Positions 59,191 to 64,000 of a stretch of 64,000 bases of DNA are shown piece after piece (the first letter of the stretch is position 1; the number at the start of each line of letters is the position of its first letter). The translations under genes were made by a program, and so were the position numbers. The DNA lies in the IMG/VR virus record IMGVR_UViG_3300034050_000451, positions 124,001-188,000 of that record; one strand, written 5' to 3'. The DNA comes from a virus. The notes beneath the pieces are model-generated. The model ran no database searches. It saw nothing but the letters and a program-made list of their open reading frames with translations, and was not told where the DNA came from.

Positions 59191-59351
59191 AAAATTAGGA
59201 AAGCTACCTGATATCTTTACAGCCGAATTAGGTACGGATTTCTACATTTAGAATGTTCCTCAAATTCAAACCCCTTTTATGTCCGTACTATGTGGAGGAT
59301 AAAAAACCACATTAGTTGATAAAAAATGAATTCTTCACCTCTTTCCTATTG

Positions 59352-59436
59352 TACCGATGGGCGGACTCGAACCGCCACGAGCATTACTACCCAAGGGATT
59401 TTAAGTCCCTCGTGTCTACCATTTCACCACATCGGC
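59352..59436 (-). tRNA. tRNA-Leu(UAA)
   Basis: 85 nt, class II, loop CTTAAAA, long variable arm. Promoter at 59488-59518 lies just upstream. Confidence 0.95.
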
Positions 59437-59487
59437 ATTTTAGATTTTCAACATGTCAAAGAACAAAACTGTCTCTCTTTTACTATG

Positions 59488-59518
59488 TAAAGATACAACA
59501 TAATTTTGAATTATACAA
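59488..59518 (-). promoter_or_regulatory. Host-type promoter for tRNA-Leu group
   Basis: TTG-N20-TATCTTTA with AAGC before the TTG. Confidence 0.8.
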
Positions 59519-59546
59519 GCTTTTTTAAAAACTTTTATAATTTTTG

Positions 59547-59913
59547 TGGAGGTGGCGAGAGTCGAACTCGCGTCCAAATACGGATTTAATAAACATCATT
59601 CACAAGCTTAGTACATTTTTCTTAATGTACAAAATAGATAAAGATTTATACATTCATTATCATTAATGTTTCCAACTCGATTTCGGGTTCAGTTGGGTTC
59701 CACCTGAGTTCACATTCTATTTTAAGTCCCACGATGTGTGCGGGAGGGATTATGCTGCTACAGCGTAATCGGCACCAACGAAAGACATAGCATCTTCGAA
59801 GGTCATTGTAGATAATTCTACTGCGTTTATTGTTCGATAGGTATTTACGGATTTCCATCTAACCCGGCTTGCAACTTACCAATTCATCGTACCTGTCAAA
59901 ACCAGGCACCCCC
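59547..59913 (-). ncRNA. ssrA: tmRNA (SsrA)
   Basis: 367 nt. The 5' GGGGGTG pairs with 3' CACCTCC to close the tRNA-like domain; the 3' part has the tmRNA T-arm GAGTTCGACTC after GGACGC, and the 5' part has GGTTTTGACAGG. The tag frame (59750-59824) would resume at GCA, encodes 24 residues ending GADYAVAA, then TAA. The AA end is the typical protease signal. No CCA. Its own promoter is at 59946-59976. Confidence 0.9.
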
Positions 59914-59945
59914 ATAAATCAAAGAACTTATCTTTTTTGATACTT

Positions 59946-59976
59946 CAAATATACAAAATCTTTTTGGTATTTCCAA
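59946..59976 (-). promoter_or_regulatory. Host-type promoter for tmRNA
   Basis: TTG-N20-TATATTTG, about 33 bp before the mature tmRNA 5' end. Confidence 0.8.
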
Positions 59977-59996
59977 ATTTAATTTCAATTATTTTG

Positions 59997-60070
59997 TGAC
60001 CCCGAATGGATTCGAACCATTGACTCCCTCATTAAAAGTGAGGTGCTCTAACCAACTGAGCTACGAGGTC
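59997..60070 (-). tRNA. tRNA-Lys(UUU)
   Basis: 74 nt, loop CTTTTAA. No CCA. Confidence 0.95.
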
Positions 60071-60076
60071 ATTCTG

Positions 60077-60146
60077 AGGTTAAGGTTGGAATCGAACCAA
60101 CTCCGTAGATTTTGCAGACCTACCGGCCTCCAAGACCATCCTAACC
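60077..60146 (-). tRNA. tRNA-Cys(GCA)
   Basis: 70 nt, loop CTGCAAA, discriminator U as usual for Cys. No CCA. Confidence 0.92.
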
Positions 60147-60150
60147 ATTC

Positions 60151-60603
60151 CTATCTACAAGTGTAATCTGCTGCCCTTGTTGCGATTTGCATATCAGGTT
60201 TAAGATTAACTTCATATCCTAATGAGTTTGCCCAACCCTTTGTAGATTGTACTAACTTAGAAGAGTAATGCTTTTCATTTAAGTTGTAATCTAAATCAAT
60301 CTGAATAGTTACACCTAAGTTACTCCTTAACCATTCAGCCACTTCAATAGAATATTCAGTTTCTTTCCACAATCTTGTCCACTTATCTAAAATCTTATCT
60401 ACTTTTAGTTTGTGATTAATATAGTGTACACCTGTATTACCATACCTATACGCAATTACAATTGAATATGATGTACAATCTGATAAGTTTTGAGAATCAC
60501 ACCCAATATGAATATCCGCATGTGGACATTCTTTTAATATATCAATCGTATGTTGTACGATATCTACCACTTCCCCATTTACTTTTCTAAAAACTTTTAC
60601 CAT
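60151..60603 (-). CDS. RNase H-like nuclease, DUF458/YkuK family
   Basis: 150 residues. DIHIGCDSQNLSDCT gives the first acidic strand of the RNase H fold, and KPDMQIATRAADYTCR at the end matches the YkuK (DUF458) terminal motif. Predicted metal-dependent nuclease; location inside the tRNA array suggests an RNA substrate, which is inference. Confidence 0.8.
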   Translation of the reverse strand: MVKVFRKVNGEVVDIVQHTIDILKECPHADIHIGCDSQNLSDCTSYSIVIAYRYGNTGVHYINHKLKVDKILDKWTRLWKETEYSIEVAEWLRSNLGVTIQIDLDYNLNEKHYSSKLVQSTKGWANSLGYEVNLKPDMQIATRAADYTCR

Positions 60604-60629
60604 TACTATTAATATTAATTATTAAATTG

Positions 60630-60702
60630 TGGAGGTGAGTGGAATCGAACCACTTCCTCTGGATTTTCAGTCCAGCGCTTCTACCAAGTTAGCTTCACCT
60701 CC
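60630..60702 (-). tRNA. tRNA-Phe(GAA)
   Basis: 73 nt, loop CTGAAAA. No CCA. Confidence 0.95.
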
Positions 60703-60707
60703 TTTTG

Positions 60708-60778
60708 CACGGGTAGAAAGATTCGAACTTCCATCTAAGCTTTTGGAGAGCCGTATGCTACCATTGCACCATACCCGT
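60708..60778 (-). tRNA. tRNA-Trp(CCA)
   Basis: 71 nt, loop CTCCAAA, discriminator G. No CCA. Confidence 0.92.
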
Positions 60779-60784
60779 ATTTTG

Positions 60785-60856
60785 TACACTTAGAGAGATT
60801 CGAACTCCCATTATCCGGTTCGTAGCCGGAGGTTCTATCCGTTGAACTATAAGTGC
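60785..60856 (-). tRNA. tRNA-Arg(ACG)
   Basis: 72 nt, loop CTACGAA; A34 would need deamination to inosine to read CGN. Confidence 0.93.
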
Positions 60857-60860
60857 ATTG

Positions 60861-60942
60861 TACCCAAGGAGAGACTCGAACTCTCAAGCCTTTCGGCCAC
60901 GGTTTCTAAGACCGCTGTGTCTACCAATTCCACCACTCGGGC
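60861..60942 (-). tRNA. tRNA-Leu(UAG)
   Basis: 82 nt, class II, loop CTTAGAA. No CCA. Confidence 0.95.
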
Positions 60943-60948
60943 ATTGTT

Positions 60949-61023
60949 GGGTGATTAATGGGATTCGAACCCATCCTATCAGAATCACAATCTGACGTGC
61001 TAACCGCTAACACTATAAACACC
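60949..61023 (-). tRNA. tRNA-His(GUG)
   Basis: 75 nt, loop TTGTGAT, discriminator C. The base at -1 is U, so G-1 must be added after transcription or obtained otherwise. Confidence 0.92.
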
Positions 61024-61090
61024 ATGTTGTGTATAATATATTATCCATTTACCCCATATATCTGAGTTTTATATAATATATTGTACATTG

Positions 61091-61160
61091 TTGTGTGTAT
61101 GAGGTTCGAACTCATTTGGTCATCCTTATGAGAGATAACTCTTTTCCACTAAGCCACACA
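61091..61160 (-). tRNA. tRNA with CAU anticodon (Ile2 or Met)
   Basis: 70 nt, loop CTCATAA; short D-arm and a weak seventh acceptor pair. As a third CAU tRNA it may be Ile2, read after C34 lysidine modification, for AUA codons. Confidence 0.7.
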
Positions 61161-61348
61161 ATTTAAAAGAAGTATAACCAGAATTTTGTGTAAACCTATC
61201 ATTTGTCTTTTTGCCCCAACCTTGTCCGAATTGCTCACCTTCATAGACTATTTTGGGTTGCATCCTCAGTAGTAAAACGAATTTCTTCTCCTACTTTAAG
61301 CAATGATGTTCTGAGTTTCCTCTCCGTAGAGCGATAGGAACTTCTTTG
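61161..61348 (-). other. Gene-free spacer in tRNA array
   Basis: Minus-strand frames look coding in short stretches but none has a convincing start or end; one runs into the adjacent tRNA. No assignment. Confidence 0.35.
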
Positions 61349-61436
61349 CGGAGAGTATAGGATTCGAACCTATGGAACCCTTACGAGTTCAACACCTTAG
61401 CAGGGTGCCGCTTTAAACCAACTCAGCCAACTATCC
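61349..61436 (-). tRNA. tRNA-Ser(GCU)
   Basis: 88 nt, class II, loop CTGCTAA; one acceptor mismatch. No CCA. Confidence 0.93.
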
Positions 61437-61441
61437 AATTG

Positions 61442-61515
61442 TTGGTAATATAGGAATCGAACCTATAACCTTTCGCGTATCAGGCGAATGCTCTAACCAA
61501 TTGAGCTAATTACCA
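61442..61515 (-). tRNA. tRNA-Ile(GAU)
   Basis: 74 nt, loop CTGATAC. The discriminator A is followed by CA; no full CCA. Confidence 0.95.
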
Positions 61516-61593
61516 ATAAGTTGCAGGATATCGCTTAACCTGCGGTGTTGATATCATTACACACCTTTGATGTTACCACCAGCGATTTTTTTG

Positions 61594-61677
61594 TGGGAGC
61601 AGAAGGATTCGAACCTACTACCTATGCGGGTTACCAGATTTACAGTCTGGCGCCTAACCAATTCGTGCGTTACTCCC
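61594..61677 (-). tRNA. tRNA-Tyr(GUA)
   Basis: 84 nt, class II as in bacterial Tyr tRNAs, loop CTGTAAA. Confidence 0.94.
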
Positions 61678-61783
61678 AATGGCGTTCCATATTACTCACA
61701 TCTGATAACCATATTGGGTTACCCACTTAATCTTACAACAGCTTTAAACTGAGAGATTGTAAGAATGTGTATGGAACATTTTG

Positions 61784-61857
61784 TAGAAGATATAGGATTC
61801 GAACCTATGACCCTTTGGATGTAAACCAAATGCTCTAACCAACTGAGCTAATCTTCT
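61784..61857 (-). tRNA. tRNA-Val(UAC)
   Basis: 74 nt, loop TTTACAT. No CCA. Confidence 0.94.
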
Positions 61858-61862
61858 ATTTG

Positions 61863-61938
61863 TCTAGATGGTAGGATTCGAACCTACGTGCTCTCGCGTC
61901 CAAGGCGAGCGAGAAAAACCTGACTCCTCTACATCTAG
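61863..61938 (-). tRNA. tRNA-Pro(UGG)
   Basis: 76 nt, loop CTTGGAC. Starts with C1-G72. No CCA. Confidence 0.93.
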
Positions 61939-61944
61939 TTATTG

Positions 61945-62015
61945 TTATCCCTCGAGGACTCGAACCTCGACTGCCTGAATCAAAGTCAGGTGTCCTGCCA
62001 TTAGACCAAAGGATA
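61945..62015 (-). tRNA. tRNA-Gln(UUG)
   Basis: 71 nt, loop CTTTGAT. No CCA. Confidence 0.94.
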
Positions 62016-62052
62016 ATTTGTGTTACCAATATTTCAAAGAACTATACTTTTG

Positions 62053-62124
62053 CGGGGAGGGAGAATTTCGAAATCTCGACCTGATGATTAACAGTCATCT
62101 GCTCTTCCTCTGAGCTACCACCCC
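62053..62124 (-). tRNA. tRNA-Asn(GUU)
   Basis: 72 nt, loop CTGTTAA, discriminator G; T-loop TTCGAAA. First tRNA of the array. Confidence 0.93.
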
Positions 62125-62136
62125 AATAAATTAAAA

Positions 62137-62169
62137 AACCCCTAACTAAATTTTCATCAGTTAGGGGTT
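62137..62169 (-). terminator. Rho-independent terminator upstream of tRNA array
   Basis: 11-bp stem AACCCCTAACT/AGTTAGGGGTT and six U; separates the array from the gene at 62204. Confidence 0.92.
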
Positions 62170-62203
62170 CTTAAATACTTTACTATTTAATCTCTACATT
62201 ATA

Positions 62204-62329
62204 TCATTCAAATATAATATCCCCTAACTTTGTATACGGTAATCTATTATCCGATTTGCGAATCGCACAATTACCAACCCAACTAAACGTTGATTGATTA
62301 AGGCCCATATGTTGTATTAGAGTTTTCAT
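62204..62329 (-). CDS. Unknown small protein
   Basis: 41 residues from MKTLIQHMGLNQ; upstream ATGs are rejected because they approach the promoter at 62390-62410. A perfect terminator follows. No family recognised. Confidence 0.55.
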   Translation of the reverse strand: MKTLIQHMGLNQSTFSWVGNCAIRKSDNRLPYTKLGDIIFE

Positions 62330-62389
62330 TTTTATGAATGTTATATGTTTATATATATTGTGTTTTTTATTTAACGTTGTAAATATACG

Positions 62390-62410
62390 AATAATATTTG
62401 AATTAAACAA
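62390..62410 (-). promoter_or_regulatory. Host-type promoter
   Basis: TATATTTA at 62390-62397 with an upstream TTG at 62408. Confidence 0.65.
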
Positions 62411-62436
62411 GCTTTTTTTTATTTTTTTTTATTTTT

Positions 62437-62772
62437 CTACAAAACTTCGGTTAAAATTCTCCATTCTTTTAGCGTATTACCATCAAATGTAACCTCTACT
62501 GGTTTATTTTTGAGTTTATCTACACTATCTACTTTAGCTTCTTTTAAGAGTTTAGAAACGTATCTCATTGTTTCATCATATGATTTACTTCTGTCCTCTT
62601 CAGTCCATTTAGTATGTTCAGTACATTTGATTTGTTCAGAATCCCAATTTCCTTTGAAATCACCAACTCCCCAACCACCATCACCCAATGTGAAACTGAT
62701 ACCTAACATACATCCCTGATATCCACCAAGTCCAAATGAAACTGCTTCTATTTTTCCTAGTCTCTTTTCCAT
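62437..62772 (-). CDS. Unknown phage protein
   Basis: 111 residues. EAVSFGLGGYQGCMLGISFTLGD with WGVGDFKGNW is a pattern common to small conserved phage proteins. Start AAGTTATG, promoter 62790-62820. Confidence 0.65.
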   Translation of the reverse strand: MEKRLGKIEAVSFGLGGYQGCMLGISFTLGDGGWGVGDFKGNWDSEQIKCTEHTKWTEEDRSKSYDETMRYVSKLLKEAKVDSVDKLKNKPVEVTFDGNTLKEWRILTEVL

Positions 62773-62789
62773 AACTTATTTTATTTATA

Positions 62790-62820
62790 CAAATATACGA
62801 ATAATATTTGAATTAAACAA
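62790..62820 (-). promoter_or_regulatory. Host-type promoter
   Basis: TTG-N20-TATATTTG. Confidence 0.85.
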
Positions 62821-62823
62821 GCT

Positions 62824-63423
62824 TTATTTAATATTAATATTCCAACTGATTGAAATACGTGGTACTTCGGTTGAAGTGTACTCTAAAGTCCCATGCATTA
62901 ACCACGATGGGAAAGATATAAGTAAACCTTCTTTTGGTTGGATATGTAATTGAGGTGCCAACTCCTGATTTGTATTATTTGGTAATAACTTAACCAATGT
63001 GTTTATCGGTGAATCTATAACAAACTCACCACCTTTATCATTTTCCAAATCAACATACAATACGGCTGAGAACCCATTCGATGGTTGCCCAGCTCCCAAA
63101 TGGTCATGCATCTCTTGATAACATCCCTTAGTTCCAATCGTCATCCAACAATCATCTACTGAAAATTTGGTTGTAGTAAATTCACCATCTACTAAATACT
63201 GAGATGTGTGATGTAATATCAAATCCTGCAAATAATCAGGGTAGAACTTCCGTTCAACTTCACAAAATATGTTTGTTCTCGTATTACACTTCCATTGGTT
63301 TGTATTAAACAAATCATCATTTTCCTTTATGTACTTATACACATCTGCTTTCAATCGATGATGTAATTCCGCATCAATTCTGTCAAAGTATATTGGTGTT
63401 GGGAATAGGTTTTGTATTGGCAT
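62824..63423 (-). CDS. 2-oxoglutarate/Fe(II) oxygenase
   Basis: 199 residues. MHDHLGAGQ (HxD iron ligands) and SWLMHGTLEY (third His) with a RISISWN terminal Arg for oxoglutarate binding give the 2OG-FeII_Oxy_5-type fold. FPTPIYFDRID at the start is also typical. It would hydroxylate a protein or small molecule; the target is unknown. Promoter 63441-63471. Confidence 0.85.
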   Translation of the reverse strand: MPIQNLFPTPIYFDRIDAELHHRLKADVYKYIKENDDLFNTNQWKCNTRTNIFCEVERKFYPDYLQDLILHHTSQYLVDGEFTTTKFSVDDCWMTIGTKGCYQEMHDHLGAGQPSNGFSAVLYVDLENDKGGEFVIDSPINTLVKLLPNNTNQELAPQLHIQPKEGLLISFPSWLMHGTLEYTSTEVPRISISWNINIK

Positions 63424-63440
63424 AACTTATTTTATTTATA

Positions 63441-63471
63441 CAAATATACAAAAATTAATTCACATATCCAA
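63441..63471 (-). promoter_or_regulatory. Host-type promoter for oxygenase
   Basis: TTG-N20-TATATTTG. Confidence 0.85.
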
Positions 63472-63476
63472 ATAAA

Positions 63477-63505
63477 AAACCCAACTTTTTTTAGGAGTTG
63501 GGTTT
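63477..63505 (-). terminator. Rho-independent terminator
   Basis: 10-bp stem AAACCCAACT/AGTTGGGTTT with U run. Confidence 0.9.
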
Positions 63506-63524
63506 TTAAAAATGATTTGATAAT

Positions 63525-63809
63525 TTATTTTGTTTTTAATTCATTTATTGCATCTTCAACATACTTATCTCTTTGTTGTTGTAGATATTCAATTCGGTCT
63601 AATAGAATTTGTTTATCTTCTTTATCAGTTTGTTGGATATATGTTTTTTGCTCTTCGTATAGTTTTTGCCAATATGCAACCCTCTCTTCCATCATTCTAC
63701 CTTGATACCATATAATTCCTATCATAAGTACAATAGTAAATGATTGCTCTTTTAACTTAGAAAAGAATGTATCTGTAAATCCAGATATTGGACTGGTTGA
63801 TTCTTTCAT
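63525..63809 (-). CDS. Membrane-anchored coiled-coil protein
   Basis: 94 residues. One transmembrane helix (FTIVLMIGIIWYQGRMM) and a long charged coiled coil. Spanin- or holin-associated roles possible but unsupported. Terminator follows. Confidence 0.55.
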   Translation of the reverse strand: MKESTSPISGFTDTFFSKLKEQSFTIVLMIGIIWYQGRMMEERVAYWQKLYEEQKTYIQQTDKEDKQILLDRIEYLQQQRDKYVEDAINELKTK

Positions 63810-63830
63810 ATTATATAGTTTTATTTATAC

Positions 63831-64000
63831 ACAATGTAAGTGTTTGTGTCTTTACCATTAAATGGTTGATTTATTGGATAATATATAAAACCACCTTCAT
63901 TAACAAATGGTAGGTACATTGAGTTTAATGTATTAATTATATCATCATTTATTTTTCGCCACCAAATATCCATTACTACAATATCATACATTTTTGTAGG
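63831..64000 (-). CDS. Fragment of unknown gene, possibly methyltransferase-like
   Basis: Open to the right edge, so only the last about 56 residues are seen, ending TYIVYK. YDIVVMDIWWRKINDDIINTL with NEGGFIYYP looks like the end of a class I methyltransferase fold. Weak. Confidence 0.4.

Noticed and set aside
59646-59858. 70-codon minus-strand frame
   Set aside because: It lies inside the tmRNA and is not the tag frame.
1-64000. CRISPR arrays, insertion sequences and transposases
   Set aside because: No repeat-spacer pattern, transposase gene or terminal inverted repeats were seen.

Overview
The window is part of a large tailed, contractile-tail (myovirus-type) phage genome, about one third G+C, almost entirely transcribed from the minus strand. 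The host is most likely a member of the Bacteroidota, probably a flavobacterium. Three things point there: about 30 promoters fit the Bacteroidota consensus TTG-N20-TATATTTG; Shine-Dalgarno sites are nearly absent; and tRNA genes lack encoded CCA. Virion identity rests on a gp6-like wedge fragment, a gp25-like wedge protein, a gp5/VgrG-like hub, a CHAP tail lysin and a gp55-like late sigma factor. Both window ends cut through genes.

Layout. 1-5.6 kb: baseplate and tail module, an Ntn-hydrolase and a small basic protein, under promoters of a second type (TATTTATA, read on the coding strand). 5.7-21.9 kb: late sigma factor, cupin, UV-damage endonuclease, a large membrane/coiled-coil protein, Hsp20, HD hydrolase, deoxynucleotidase, PhoH ATPase, dCMP deaminase, phosphoesterases and a UvsW-type helicase. 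A small plus-strand island (19.8-21.4 kb) carries a glycosyltransferase and an LpxH-like phosphoesterase. 22-35 kb: mostly small unknown genes, each cluster under its own strong host-like promoter, interrupted by gene-free RNA- or origin-like stretches at 27.4-28.3, 28.75-29.1 and 33.4-34.2 kb. 35-43.5 kb: metabolic cargo: glutamyl-tRNA reductase, IMPDH/GMP-reductase, and an acidic-sugar module (aldolase fused to a KdsB-type CMP-sugar synthetase, a HAD phosphatase and a GT29-like sialyltransferase), then glucosaminidase and membrane proteins. 43.5-55.9 kb: small early genes plus RNA repair and maturation enzymes (CCA-adding enzyme, RNA ligase, polynucleotide kinase, phosphoesterase). 55.9-62.1 kb: 25 recognisable tRNAs covering all 20 amino acids and an initiator-like tRNA, two aberrant tRNA-like genes, a tmRNA and an approximately 0.88-kb structured RNA. 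62.1-64 kb: small genes, a 2OG-Fe(II) oxygenase and a right-edge fragment.

How the parts fit. The tRNAs carry no CCA and the phage encodes a CCA-adding enzyme. RNA ligase and kinase could repair tRNAs cut by host anticodon nucleases. tmRNA could rescue stalled ribosomes. Together they form a translation-maintenance system. The phage GluTR would consume Glu-tRNA(Glu), whose UUC isoacceptor the phage also encodes. Host-like promoters appear to drive early/middle genes, and the second promoter type, confined to the left 22 kb, probably depends on the gp55-like sigma factor.

The least explained elements are two tandem 71-nt RNAs with exact tRNA cloverleaf geometry but non-tRNA loops (28.8-29.0 kb), the large hairpin-rich RNA beside the tRNA genes (56.3-57.2 kb), and a DnaA-box cluster with a divergent promoter pair and an apparent plus-strand ncRNA (33.4-34.1 kb). 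All assignments come from reading the sequence; no database search was made.
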